A DNA stretch of 64,000 nt, from positions 168,531-232,530 of the forward strand of contig NZ_KK020675.1 of NCBI RefSeq assembly GCF_000307775.2, in the 5' to 3' direction. Positions 46,631-56,189 of this stretch are shown here, piece after piece; the stretch's first letter is position 1, and every line of letters begins with the position of its first letter. Under the pieces are notes generated by a model. It saw only the letters and a list, made by a program, of their open reading frames with translations. It did no database searches and was not told the origin of the DNA. Origin of the DNA: Stutzerimonas stutzeri KOS6 (GTDB lineage: Bacteria; Pseudomonadota; Gammaproteobacteria; Pseudomonadales; Pseudomonadaceae). The translations under genes and the position numbers were made by a program.

Positions 46631-47872
46631 ATGATGGATGCGACCACGGCCCGCTCCGGACGCCCCGGGCACGGACTGATCCTTGTACTGAACTGCGGTT
46701 CATCCAGCATCAAGTTTGCGGTGTTCGATCCCTCGGCCACGCCACTGCCTCGCCAGGCATTGTGGAATGGCAAGGTGCAGGGGATCGGCGGTGCCGATCC
46801 GGATTTCGGAGAGACCGGGGTTGCGCCGTTCCCGATCAAACTGGACACGGCACATCCCTATCCTGCCGCGCTGCGCCTCATCCGTGATCGTGTCAGTCAG
46901 CGGCTCGACGGTCGCCGGATCGGTGCGGTCGCCCATCGGATCGTCCACGGCGGCAGCAAATATTTCATGCCAGTGTGCGTGGACGAGAATGTCCTGGCCG
47001 ACCTCAAGGGCTACATTCCTCTGGCCCCGCTACACCAGCCATTCGCACTCGAAGCCGTGGAGATCCTGCTGCGGGAGCAGCCCGATCTGCCACAGATGGC
47101 CTGCTTCGACACGGCCTTCCACCACACTTTGCCCCAGGTCGAGCAGATCCTGCCGTTGCCCTATGCCGCATGGGAGCGCGGTCTGCGCCGGTACGGGTTT
47201 CACGGCCTGTCGTATGAGTACATGGCGGTGGCCTTGCCCGAGCGCCATGGCGACGCTGCACGGGGACGCACCGTCGTCGCCCACCTGGGCAGCGGCGCCA
47301 GCCTGTGCGCCATGCAAGGGCTCAAAAGCATGGCCACCACCATGGGTTTCTCCGCGCTTGACGGCCTGATGATGGGCACCCGCACCGGCGCGCTCGATCC
47401 GGGCGCGGTGCTCTACCTGATGGAAATCGAGAAGCTCTCACTGGAGCAAGTGGGGCGCGTCCTCTATCACGAGTCCGGTCTGCTCGGCGTTTCGGGCATC
47501 TCGGCCGAGCCGCGCGTCATTGTCCGGCACGAGAACGATGCAGGCGAAACGGGTGAGCGAGCGCGCTTGGCGCTGGCCCTCTACGTGCGCCGCATCGTGC
47601 GCGAGATCGGGGCCTTGATTGCTGTTCTGGGCGGCCTGGACATGCTGGTGTTCACGGCGGGTGTCGGTGAACACAACGCCTTCATTCGCGAGCGCATCTG
47701 TGCGGCACTGGGTTTTCTTGGCATTGCCCTGGATACCGACGCCAACGCCAGCCACGCAGCGACGATTTCCACCGACCACAGCCAGGTCCTCGTGGCGATC
47801 GAACCCACCAATGAAGAGTGGATCGCCGCCAACCATGCGCTGTCCGGCCTGGACAGGGAGAAGGTGCGATGA
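46631..47872 (+). CDS. ackA: Acetate kinase
   Basis: Makes ATP and acetate from acetyl phosphate. 413 residues, ASKHA fold with VLNCGSSSIKF near residue 18, the substrate loop AHRIVHGG, GFHGLSYEY, the phosphate motif HLGSGASLCA and MGTRTGALDPG. Clustered with a phosphate acyltransferase upstream and phosphoketolase downstream, both acetyl-phosphate sources. The stop overlaps the gltS start (ATGA). Confidence 0.95.
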   Translation: MMDATTARSGRPGHGLILVLNCGSSSIKFAVFDPSATPLPRQALWNGKVQGIGGADPDFGETGVAPFPIKLDTAHPYPAALRLIRDRVSQRLDGRRIGAVAHRIVHGGSKYFMPVCVDENVLADLKGYIPLAPLHQPFALEAVEILLREQPDLPQMACFDTAFHHTLPQVEQILPLPYAAWERGLRRYGFHGLSYEYMAVALPERHGDAARGRTVVAHLGSGASLCAMQGLKSMATTMGFSALDGLMMGTRTGALDPGAVLYLMEIEKLSLEQVGRVLYHESGLLGVSGISAEPRVIVRHENDAGETGERARLALALYVRRIVREIGALIAVLGGLDMLVFTAGVGEHNAFIRERICAALGFLGIALDTDANASHAATISTDHSQVLVAIEPTNEEWIAANHALSGLDREKVR

Positions 47873-49074
47873 AGATCGATGCCTTCCATGGATTCACGCT
47901 CGCCATTCTGCTGTTGTTCGTTGGCAAGGGCTTGGTAGCGCGTTCGGGCATCTTGCGTCGATACAGCATCCCGGAATCCCTGGTGGGCGGCCTGGCCTGC
48001 GCCTTGGTTGTCTTCCTCCTGTACTACGGGATGGGGATCGTTGTCAGTTTCGATCTGGAAGCGCGCGACGCGCTTCTGCTGTACTTCTTTGCCGCTATTG
48101 GCCTGAGTACCGACGCCCGCACACTGCGCCATGGTGGACGGCCCTTGCTGATCCTGTCGGGGCTGGCCATCGGGTTCATGGTGCTGCAGAACCTGGCCGG
48201 GATGGAGACGGCCCGCGCCTTCGGGCTGGATCCGCGCGCCGGGCTGATGGTGGGTTCGATTTCCCTTACCGGAGGCGTGGGCACCACCTTGGCCTGGTCC
48301 GACTACTTCGTTGAAACCCTCGGCATTGCACAGGCGCAGGAACTGGGGTTGGCGGCGAATATGATCGGCCTGATCGTGGCCTGCACCATCGGTGGCCCGA
48401 TCGCAAGTCTGCTCATGCGCAGGCATCGGCTTCGAGCCTCCGGAGACAGCGCCCTGGAAATTGGCACGCTGCACAGCGATGAGCAGCATGCCCGCCTGGA
48501 CTACTACGGCGTGCTGCTGGAATTGCTCTGGCTCAACTGCGCCTTGATGTTGGGCTCAGGAATCAATGCCTTGGTCGCGCTTACCCCTGTCACGCTGCCC
48601 GCCTTTGTGGGCTGCCTGCTGGCCGGCATTCTCCTGCGCATGATTGGCGACTGGATGAGGCCGAGTGGGCGCGGGCGTCTATGGAACTGGCCGAGCATGC
48701 AGCCGGGCATCGCTTTGATCTCCGACATGTCATTGGGCCTGTTTCTGACCATGGCGCTGATGGGCCTCAGGCTCTGGGAGCTGCAGCCTGTGCTTGCCTT
48801 CATCACCGTGGCGATGCTGGTGCAGATCATCCTGGTCATCGCATTCGTGCTTCTGATCGTTTTTCGGGCAATGGGCAGGGATTACCAAGCCGCAGTGATG
48901 TGCGCCGGTTTCGGCGGAATCGCGCTGGGATCTACCGCCACCGCCATCGCCAACATGACGGCGGTCACTCGGGAGCATGGCGCTGCGCGCGAGGCGTTCA
49001 TTGTGGTGCCCCTGGTGTGCGGGTTCGTCATCGACATTGCGAACGCACTGGTGATCAGCCTGATGGCCGGTTAA
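47869..49074 (+). CDS. gltS: Sodium/glutamate symporter GltS
   Basis: 401 residues, about ten membrane helices with the GltS motifs RRYSIPESLVGG near the N-terminus and SISLTGGVGTTLAW in the first re-entrant loop, and GFGGIALGSTATAIANM in the second. Imports glutamate with sodium; a related organic anion is possible. Translationally coupled to ackA, a surprising pairing that may supply osmolyte or carbon during energy limitation. Confidence 0.92.
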   Translation: MKIDAFHGFTLAILLLFVGKGLVARSGILRRYSIPESLVGGLACALVVFLLYYGMGIVVSFDLEARDALLLYFFAAIGLSTDARTLRHGGRPLLILSGLAIGFMVLQNLAGMETARAFGLDPRAGLMVGSISLTGGVGTTLAWSDYFVETLGIAQAQELGLAANMIGLIVACTIGGPIASLLMRRHRLRASGDSALEIGTLHSDEQHARLDYYGVLLELLWLNCALMLGSGINALVALTPVTLPAFVGCLLAGILLRMIGDWMRPSGRGRLWNWPSMQPGIALISDMSLGLFLTMALMGLRLWELQPVLAFITVAMLVQIILVIAFVLLIVFRAMGRDYQAAVMCAGFGGIALGSTATAIANMTAVTREHGAAREAFIVVPLVCGFVIDIANALVISLMAG

Positions 49075-49133
49075 GACGAAAGAATTAACGGAATGCGCCG
49101 GCAGGCGGAGACATCTCTAGCACGCTGGCACGG

Positions 49134-49158
49134 TGTCATCGCAAAAGCGCTGATGACA
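49134..49158. repeat. Stem-loop between gltS and phaC
   Basis: TGTCATC and GATGACA flank an 11-base loop. No T-run follows. In the 180-base gap before phaC it is the only clear structure; regulatory or attenuating role unknown. Confidence 0.4.
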
Positions 49159-49254
49159 TGAGTGCCGGTGTGCATGAACACAAGCGAGCACAACTACCCC
49201 CGTGTTCAAACGAGGGCGCTCCATCTATTTGAATAGCAATTGAGGTAATGCGTT

Positions 49255-51006
49255 TTGACAAAAAATAAGAAAGGTAATACTTCATCGACAATCGTTCCGG
49301 CAATGGATATGCAAGCGCATATGGCTTGGGCCCAGGCTTGGTCCTCAATTTCACCTGAATCGTCGCTGTTGGCTTGGACTGATTGGGCAAGCCATTTGGC
49401 GAACAGCCCCGGAAAGCAAGCCGAGCTTTTGGCGTTTGCAGGCTCCTTGTCTGAGCAATGGATGTCTCTGCTGAAGAAGAGCTTGGTCAGTCCGGACCAG
49501 GAAGCTACACCTCCTGAACCGTCACCTACCTATGGCCGTCGCTTCAATGATCCTGCATGGGATCAATGGCCCTACAACCTTTACCGCAGTTCCTTTCTTA
49601 TTCAGTCAAAATGGTGGGAGCAAGCCACGCAGGGTGTGTGGGGTGTTGATCCACAACACGAACGCCTATTGGCGTTTGGCGCAAAGCAATGGCTGGAATT
49701 GGTATCGCCAACCAACTCTGCGCTTTTTAACCCCGTTGTACTGAAAAAAACAATGGAAGAACAAGGCGCCAACCTGGCGCGTGGCATGTCCAACTTTCTC
49801 GATGACCTGCGCCGACAACTATCCGGCGAGCCTCCTGCGGGAACCGAGAACTTCGTCGTTGGGCGCGACGTGGCGGTGACGGAGGGAAAAGTCGTACTGA
49901 GAAACCAATTAATCGAGTTGATTCAATACACGCCCACCACCGAGAAAGTCCATCCTGAGCCGATACTGATCATTCCTGCCTGGATCATGAAGTACTACGT
50001 ACTCGATCTGTCTCCCCATAACTCACTGATACGGTATCTCGTTGCACAAGGCCATACGGTTTTTTGCATCTCTTGGAAAAATCCGGATGCTGGTGATCGA
50101 GACTTGGGCATGGATGAGTATCTTGAGCTTGGCTTGTGTGCGGCGCTGGATGCCGTGACATCCATTGTCCCCGAGCAGGGAATCCACGCGGCCGGCTACT
50201 GCCTGGGCGGGACATTGCTGTCTATTGGGGCTTCAGCCATGGCGCGCGATGGCGATACGCGGCTGGTGTCCGTAAGTCTACTGGCTGCGCAGACAGACTT
50301 CAGCGAGCCGGGCGAGCTTGGCCTGTTCATCAACCAGAGCCAGGTGGCGCTATTGGAGGCCAGTATGGCTCAAACAGGCTACTTGAGCTCAAGCCAGATG
50401 AGTGGAGCGTTCCAGCTACTGCGGGCCTACGATCTTGTATGGTCCCGCATGATTGACGAGTACGTATTGGGCGATCGCCGGCCAATGACCGACCTGATGG
50501 CTTGGAATGCCGATGGGACTCGCCTGCCGGCGAAAATGCATTCGCAATATCTCCGACGCCTTTACCTGAATAACGATCTCAGCGCAGGGCGCTATCCCGT
50601 CCTGGGTCGTCCGGTTTCAGTAGGAAACATCACCGTACCGATGTTTTGCGTCGGCACTGCCTCCGATCATATTGCGCCGTGGCGCTCCGTTTACAAGCTG
50701 CATCTCCTGTCTTCAGCCGAACTGACTTTTGTATTGACCACCGGAGGGCACAACGGCGGCATCGTGAGCGAGCCTGGCCGGGGCAAGCGCCAGTATCAAA
50801 TCCATACGCGCGCCGTGAATGAGGGGTACATGGCGCCGGACGAGTGGCAAGCCACTGCACAGACGCATCTAGATTCGTGGTGGCCGGCATGGTCGGGATG
50901 GCTCCAGGAGCGTTCCGGTGATGTTGTTGCACCTCCGCTCATGGGGTCTGAGTTCAATGGATACCCGACTATTGGCGATGCCCCGGGGGAATACGTACGC
51001 AGCTGA
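49255..51006 (+). CDS. phaC: PHA synthase, class I-like
   Basis: Polymerises (R)-3-hydroxyacyl-CoA. 583 residues: PhaC N-terminal domain (FNDPAWDQWPYNLYRSSFL), lipase-like box GYCLGGT with the active Cys near residue 316, catalytic Asp in GTASDHIAPW and His in GGHNGG. The start is a TTG with GAGGT eight bases upstream; a nearby ATG at 49248 is out of frame. Base use is visibly less GC-rich than in neighbouring genes, so it may have been acquired separately. Confidence 0.93.
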   Translation: MTKNKKGNTSSTIVPAMDMQAHMAWAQAWSSISPESSLLAWTDWASHLANSPGKQAELLAFAGSLSEQWMSLLKKSLVSPDQEATPPEPSPTYGRRFNDPAWDQWPYNLYRSSFLIQSKWWEQATQGVWGVDPQHERLLAFGAKQWLELVSPTNSALFNPVVLKKTMEEQGANLARGMSNFLDDLRRQLSGEPPAGTENFVVGRDVAVTEGKVVLRNQLIELIQYTPTTEKVHPEPILIIPAWIMKYYVLDLSPHNSLIRYLVAQGHTVFCISWKNPDAGDRDLGMDEYLELGLCAALDAVTSIVPEQGIHAAGYCLGGTLLSIGASAMARDGDTRLVSVSLLAAQTDFSEPGELGLFINQSQVALLEASMAQTGYLSSSQMSGAFQLLRAYDLVWSRMIDEYVLGDRRPMTDLMAWNADGTRLPAKMHSQYLRRLYLNNDLSAGRYPVLGRPVSVGNITVPMFCVGTASDHIAPWRSVYKLHLLSSAELTFVLTTGGHNGGIVSEPGRGKRQYQIHTRAVNEGYMAPDEWQATAQTHLDSWWPAWSGWLQERSGDVVAPPLMGSEFNGYPTIGDAPGEYVRS

Positions 51007-51093
51007 ATAAGCGAATACCGCGTCCGCTACTGCGGGACGGTATGCGCAATATCTATTTGGCACCCCGTCCTACTCTGATAACTGGAGACGTTC

Positions 51094-51588
51094 ATGTACT
51101 CAAGACTCCTGGTTCCGCTTGACGGAAGTCCCACCGCCAATTTGGCACTCCACCACGCCTCAGTGTTGGCACGCCTGAGTGGTGCAACCATCATCTTGCT
51201 GCACGTCATCGAGGAGATGAAGCACAGCAACGGCTTCGAGAGGCCGAGAATCTACATTGAAAAAGTGAGGCCAGGCTTCCTGGCGGCCGGGCAGAAGCTG
51301 CTCGACGAGGCGGCGCTCCGGCTGAGACAGGAAGGCCTGACGGTAGAGACCGTCCTTCTGGAGAGCAAGGGCGAGCGCGTCTCTGTGCTCATCGCGCAGC
51401 AGGCACTGGCCACCGAATGCGAGCTGGTGGTGTTGGGCACTCACGGACGCCGGGGCGTGGACAGGCTGCTGCTGGGAAGCGATGCCGAGCAGCTCGCTCG
51501 CATCGCACCGGTTCCCGTGATGCTGGTACGCCAGCCCCATTCTGTCATTGCTACTGCAACCCCTGGGCACGGTGGCATGCCAGCGTGA
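51094..51588 (+). CDS. Universal stress protein (UspA family)
   Basis: 164 residues. ATP-binding type: residues 4-10 VPLDGSP, then GTHGRRGVDRLLLGSDAEQL with the G-2x-G-9x-G pattern. Single domain. Usp genes are often found with PHB and anaerobic-survival genes. A GGAGA site precedes the start. The stop overlaps the GTG of the lpxR-like gene. Confidence 0.93.
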   Translation: MYSRLLVPLDGSPTANLALHHASVLARLSGATIILLHVIEEMKHSNGFERPRIYIEKVRPGFLAAGQKLLDEAALRLRQEGLTVETVLLESKGERVSVLIAQQALATECELVVLGTHGRRGVDRLLLGSDAEQLARIAPVPVMLVRQPHSVIATATPGHGGMPA

Positions 51589-52658
51589 CGAAAGTTCAGC
51601 CCACTGACCTCGCTGAATGGAGGCTCAGAGTCGCAGCTACCTTGCTGCTGCTGTCGCTGAGTGCCTGCGCGCAGGCACAGTCCTGCCACCGTGACAATCC
51701 GCTGCGCTCGACCGGAACGCTCAATCTGCGGATCGACAACGACATGTTCGGCGGCATGGGACAGGATCAAGGGTACTCCAACGGGTTTCTCGCCAGTTGG
51801 GTTTCCCCCAACCTCGTGGACTATAGCGATGACCCTTGTCTACCGCGTCTCGTCCGTGGGCTGAATCGCTTTCTCACGATGCTCCAACCCCAAGGCTTCG
51901 ACGAACAGAACATGACCATCGGCTTCGGGCAGATGATGTACACCCCGAACGACAAAACGCGCAGCGATCTCATCAAGGATGATCGTCCTTTCGCGGGCGC
52001 CTTGATGTTGAGCCTTGGCTATAACGCGAGGCGGGGCGATACGCTGCGCACTTCGCAACTCCGCGTGGGGGTGGTGGGGCCCTCCTCCCAGGCCAGGCAA
52101 GTCCAGAACTGGTGGCATGACACCGTCGGAGTGGACAGATTCAATGGCTGGAGACATCAACTGCGCGACGAACCCGTGCTGCAGTTGCTCCACGAACGCC
52201 GAACACGAGTCATCAGGCAAGAAAACGTCAGCGGTTGGGGTTGGGATCTGACCCGCCACTGGGGCGGCAGCTTGGGCAATTTCGCCACCTACGCGAATGT
52301 CGGCGGAGAACTGCGCTATGGCCTACGCCTGCCGGACGACTTAGGCACCGCACCGCTGCGCCCGGCTGGAGAAAACACCTCGCCCGTGCGTAAGACCGCT
52401 GGCAGCAACTGGAACGGGCACCTGTTCGTGGCACTCGACGGTCGCTGGGTTTTGCACGACATCACGTTGGACGGCAATACGTTCAAGTCCAGTCATAGTG
52501 TTGATAAACGGCCATTCGTGGCCGATGTGGGCTATGGCATCGCGATGACTCAGGGCAACTGGCGCATCGCGATAGCCCGCTACCACCGCACCCGCGAATT
52601 TCGTGGACAAAAGGAAATCCCGGTCTACGGAACGATCACCGTAGGACGGCGATTCTGA
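51585..52658 (+). CDS. lpxR: LpxR-like lipid A deacylase (DUF2219)
   Basis: 357 residues. Signal peptide (cleavage near AQAQS), then an outer-membrane barrel. LpxR hallmark segments are present: IDNDMFGGMGQDQGYSNG with the catalytic Asn/Asp, DDRPFAGALMLSLGYN and a C-terminal aromatic FxxG..F end (TVGRRF). Removes the 3'-acyloxyacyl chain of lipid A, altering the outer surface. A GTG at 51585, overlapping the previous TGA, is the likeliest start. A 43-codon frame overlapping its stop is probably not a gene. Confidence 0.85.
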   Translation: MTKVQPTDLAEWRLRVAATLLLLSLSACAQAQSCHRDNPLRSTGTLNLRIDNDMFGGMGQDQGYSNGFLASWVSPNLVDYSDDPCLPRLVRGLNRFLTMLQPQGFDEQNMTIGFGQMMYTPNDKTRSDLIKDDRPFAGALMLSLGYNARRGDTLRTSQLRVGVVGPSSQARQVQNWWHDTVGVDRFNGWRHQLRDEPVLQLLHERRTRVIRQENVSGWGWDLTRHWGGSLGNFATYANVGGELRYGLRLPDDLGTAPLRPAGENTSPVRKTAGSNWNGHLFVALDGRWVLHDITLDGNTFKSSHSVDKRPFVADVGYGIAMTQGNWRIAIARYHRTREFRGQKEIPVYGTITVGRRF

Positions 52659-52861
52659 TGCAGATCGATTCCTTGAACGCCATGCAAGCCACTCTGTTGC
52701 TGTTCATGACAAGAGCCTGGTTGCTTGTGGAGCTACCACGTCGACGCAGTACTGCCAATGCCGTCGTCATTAGCCAGTTGGCAAGGTGAACACAGCGAGC
52801 TGAACGATAAGGCACCCGCGCTCGATAAGAGACCAAGGACAACAAATAAGGAGATAAATGG

Positions 52862-53737
52862 ATGCAACGACTCACCCTGGCCCTACCCGGCAACGAAGAT
52901 CTGGCCCGCGGCATCGCGCAGGCATGCGGCAGCGAAGCCGGCCGCATCGAAACGCGCCGATTCCCCGATGGCGAGAGCTATGTCCGGTTGCATGGCGAAC
53001 CTGCCGATCGGATCGTGGATGTGATTTGCACGCTGGCCCATCCTGATCCGCAGTTCCTGCTTCTGGCTTTTGCCGCTGACGCGGCGCGCGAACTTGGCGC
53101 GCAAGAGGTGAACCTGATCGCACCGTATCTGGCCTACATGCGCCAGGACAAGCGATTCCATGACGGAGAAAGCGTGACGTCGCGGTCCTTCGCACGTCTG
53201 GTCTCATCGACCTTCGACAAGCTGCTCACGGTGGATCCGCATCTGCACCGCTATCCGACACTATCAGCGGTCTACACGATCCCCACCATCACCTTGCATG
53301 CCGCACCACTGCTGGCCGACTGGATCGCGAATCATGTCGAAGAACCTTTGATCGTGGGCCCCGACGAGGAAAGCGAGCAGTGGGCCGGCGCCATCGCGTC
53401 CCGCATCGGCGTACCGCACGCTGTGCTTCGCAAGACACGCCATGGCGATCGCAGCGTGGACATCGATGTTCCCGACCTGTCGATCTGGCGCGGCAGAACG
53501 CCGGCGCTTGTGGACGACATCGCATCATCAGGCCGCACGCTCGCCGAGCAAGGAATGCGCAAGCCGGAGTGCGTAGTGGTGCATGCCCTGTTCGCCGAGG
53601 ATGCCTGGGCCCAATTGACACCGTTGTTTGCCCGAATTACGTCCACCGACGCAGTACCGCATCCGAGTAACCGGATTGGTCTCGCTTCGCTGATTGCCGA
53701 CGCTCTCTCTAGCGGGAAAACCGATCCGCGAGGCTGA
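52862..53737 (+). CDS. prs: Ribose-phosphate pyrophosphokinase (PRPP synthetase)
   Basis: 291 residues. Family features: RRFPDGESYVRL, the PYLAYMRQDKRF flexible loop and the PRPP-binding loop LVDDIASSGRTL. Shorter than the usual 310-320 residue bacterial housekeeping Prs and closer to archaeal class forms. AGGAG lies about ten bases before the ATG. It lies 38 bases before the phosphoketolase gene, so direction toward ribose 5-phosphate formation is possible. Confidence 0.9.
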   Translation: MQRLTLALPGNEDLARGIAQACGSEAGRIETRRFPDGESYVRLHGEPADRIVDVICTLAHPDPQFLLLAFAADAARELGAQEVNLIAPYLAYMRQDKRFHDGESVTSRSFARLVSSTFDKLLTVDPHLHRYPTLSAVYTIPTITLHAAPLLADWIANHVEEPLIVGPDEESEQWAGAIASRIGVPHAVLRKTRHGDRSVDIDVPDLSIWRGRTPALVDDIASSGRTLAEQGMRKPECVVVHALFAEDAWAQLTPLFARITSTDAVPHPSNRIGLASLIADALSSGKTDPRG

Positions 53738-53775
53738 TCTTTTTATCGATCCAACTATTTTCAAGGAGACCTGAA

Positions 53776-56154
53776 ATGTCCTCTCAAGCTAACCTCGCAA
53801 CCGATTGGCGTGCTGGTTACGGGCCCATCGCGCACAGGTCTGAAACCATCGAACGTATGCAGGCCCTAGTGCAACGTCTGGTCGCGCAAAGGCGTATAGC
53901 AGACGAAGCCTCGGCCCATGCGCTGCTGGCTGCAGCCGACCGGGTGGCCTGCACGGCCATGAGCGTAGTGGCGCATATGACCTATGCCCGGCGCATCGAC
54001 CGAAGCGGCTGCCCACTGGGCTCCGATGATTTCAAACAAACGCCCGAAGGCCACACCGGCGGCTCGCTCAACATGGTGCCAGCCTTCGTGGGTTATCTGT
54101 TGGCCAACGCGCTGACCGGGACGACACGCGGCTGGCTCATGGGGCAGGGGCACTGCGTGGCCGCGATCGAGGCGGTGAACGCACTGACCGGCGATGTATC
54201 CGCCGCCCAGCGTGGACGCTACGACCGCAGCGAGGCGGGCCTGTCGCTCCTGATCGCGGACTTCTACTCCTATGCCATCGATAAGCAGGGTCGGCCCGCG
54301 GTACCGCTGGGTAGCCATGCCGGGCCGAACACGGCCGGCGCGATCTCCGAAGGCGGCTATCTGGGGTTCGCCGGGCTGCAGTATGTGCACACGCCGTTGC
54401 CGGGAGAAAGCCTGGTGGCATTCCTCAGTGATGGCGCTTTCGAGGAACAACGTGGCTCGGACTGGGCGCCGCGCTGGTGGCGCGCCGAGGACTGCGGCTT
54501 CGCCATCCCGGTCATGATTCTCAACGGACGGCGCATCGAGCAGCGCACCCAGATCGTGCAGGAAGGTGGCGCTACCTGGCTGGCCGAGGACCTGCGCCAC
54601 AACGGCTTCGATCCGGTCATCGTTGATGGACGTGATCCGATGGCGATCGCATGGGCCATTGTTGAAGCCGAAGACACGCTGAGCGCCTTCGCCGCACGCT
54701 CGGATCGGCGCTATCCGGTCAAGCTGCCCTACGTGATCGCCGAGACGGAGAAAGGTTTTGGCTTCCCGGGCGCGGCGACCAATGCCGCCCACAACCTGCC
54801 GCTGAACGGCAATCCGCGCGAGGATGCGCAGGCACGCGAGGCCTTCAACGCAGGGGCTGCGGCGCTGTTCGTGCCCGAGAGCGAACTGGAAAACGCGCTC
54901 ACCGTCCTTGCGAATCACGGCCAGAGCCAGCGCTCGCGCGAAAGCGAGCACCCCATGGCCCTACGCCATCCAGCGAGCCCTCATCTGCCGATGCCGGCCT
55001 GGGCGCCAACTGAGGTATCGGGCAGCGCCATGTCCGCACTGGACCGTTGGTTCGTGGAGCTAGTGCAGGCAAATCCACAGTTGCGCATCCGGATCGGCAA
55101 TCCCGATGAACTGGCCAGCAACAAGATGGGGACCACGCTAGCGCTGCTCAAGCACCGCGTCAACGTGCCCGAACCCGGCGTCCCGGAATCGACGGATGGC
55201 TCGGTGGTCACCGCACTCAATGAAGAAGCCGTTGCGGCCGCCGCCCTCGCCAACAAAGGGGGGCTGAACCTGATCGTCAGCTACGAGGCATTCGCGGTCA
55301 AGATGCTTGGATTGATGCGCCAGGAGATCATCTTCGCGCGTCGGCAGAAGGAGCTGGGCCAGCCGCCAGGCTGGATCTCCGTCCCGCTGATCGTCACATC
55401 CCACACCTGGGAGAACAGCAAGAACGAGCAGTCACACCAGGACCCGACCATTGGCGAAGCATTGCTGGGGGAGATGTCGGACACCGCACGCGTGTTGTTC
55501 CCGGTGGATGCCAACACGGCGTCCGCCGCGCTGCGAGCGGTCTACGCCAGCCGGGGCCAAGTGGCCTGTGTGGTGGTCTCCAAGCGCGACACGCCGAATC
55601 ACTTCAACGCCGCCGCCGCTCAATCGCTGGTTGAGCACGGAGCAGCCCATGTAGCCGGCGATCCGGCTACAGCACAACTGCAGTTCGTGGTGATTGGCGC
55701 CTACCAGTTGGAGGAAGCGTTCAAAGCCCACGCCCGCCTGGAGCGCCATGGACTTGCGTCGTGCGTCACTGTAGTGATCGAACCCGGCCGCCTGCGCATT
55801 CCGCGAGATGACCTTGAGGCCACCTTCGTGGTCGGTGACGAAGCCCTGCAAGCACTCTTCCCGCCTCACTTGCCTCGCGTGTTAATAAGCCATACCCGCC
55901 CAGAGCCGATGCTGGGTGTGCTGCGCCGCATTGACAGCGGCACCTCGAAGACGCGGGCTTTGGGCTACATCAACCGCGGCGGCACGCTCGATGTGGCTGG
56001 AATGTTGATCGCCAACCGCTGCACCTGGGTGGACGCCATCTATGCCGCTGCGCAAGTGACCGGCCGGAACAGTTCGCAGGTTGCTGCGGCCGCGACCGAC
56101 GAGCGAATTTCAAGTGGTTCTGACGCGGTCCGCGGCGACCGCGCCGGTTCCTGA
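53776..56154 (+). CDS. xfp: Phosphoketolase
   Basis: Thiamine diphosphate enzyme splitting xylulose 5-phosphate (or fructose 6-phosphate) with phosphate into acetyl phosphate plus glyceraldehyde 3-phosphate (or erythrose 4-phosphate). 792 residues, full length. Characteristic segments: GHTGGSLNMVPAFVGYL, GEGGYLGFAG-like EGGYLGFAGLQYVH, AETEKGFGFPGAATNAAHNLPL and VTSHTWENSKNEQSHQDPT. GGAGA precedes the start. Supplies acetyl phosphate to the acetate kinase in the same cargo. Confidence 0.95.
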   Translation: MSSQANLATDWRAGYGPIAHRSETIERMQALVQRLVAQRRIADEASAHALLAAADRVACTAMSVVAHMTYARRIDRSGCPLGSDDFKQTPEGHTGGSLNMVPAFVGYLLANALTGTTRGWLMGQGHCVAAIEAVNALTGDVSAAQRGRYDRSEAGLSLLIADFYSYAIDKQGRPAVPLGSHAGPNTAGAISEGGYLGFAGLQYVHTPLPGESLVAFLSDGAFEEQRGSDWAPRWWRAEDCGFAIPVMILNGRRIEQRTQIVQEGGATWLAEDLRHNGFDPVIVDGRDPMAIAWAIVEAEDTLSAFAARSDRRYPVKLPYVIAETEKGFGFPGAATNAAHNLPLNGNPREDAQAREAFNAGAAALFVPESELENALTVLANHGQSQRSRESEHPMALRHPASPHLPMPAWAPTEVSGSAMSALDRWFVELVQANPQLRIRIGNPDELASNKMGTTLALLKHRVNVPEPGVPESTDGSVVTALNEEAVAAAALANKGGLNLIVSYEAFAVKMLGLMRQEIIFARRQKELGQPPGWISVPLIVTSHTWENSKNEQSHQDPTIGEALLGEMSDTARVLFPVDANTASAALRAVYASRGQVACVVVSKRDTPNHFNAAAAQSLVEHGAAHVAGDPATAQLQFVVIGAYQLEEAFKAHARLERHGLASCVTVVIEPGRLRIPRDDLEATFVVGDEALQALFPPHLPRVLISHTRPEPMLGVLRRIDSGTSKTRALGYINRGGTLDVAGMLIANRCTWVDAIYAAAQVTGRNSSQVAAAATDERISSGSDAVRGDRAGS

Positions 56155-56189
56155 TTTCACAACCCACAAACAAGAGGGGAGACAAATAC

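Noticed and set aside
51019..51045. Imperfect hairpin before the usp gene
   Set aside because: A bulged stem with no T-run; role unclear.
52658..52789. 43-codon frame overlapping the lpxR stop
   Set aside because: No homology recognised; the ATGA overlap may be chance.
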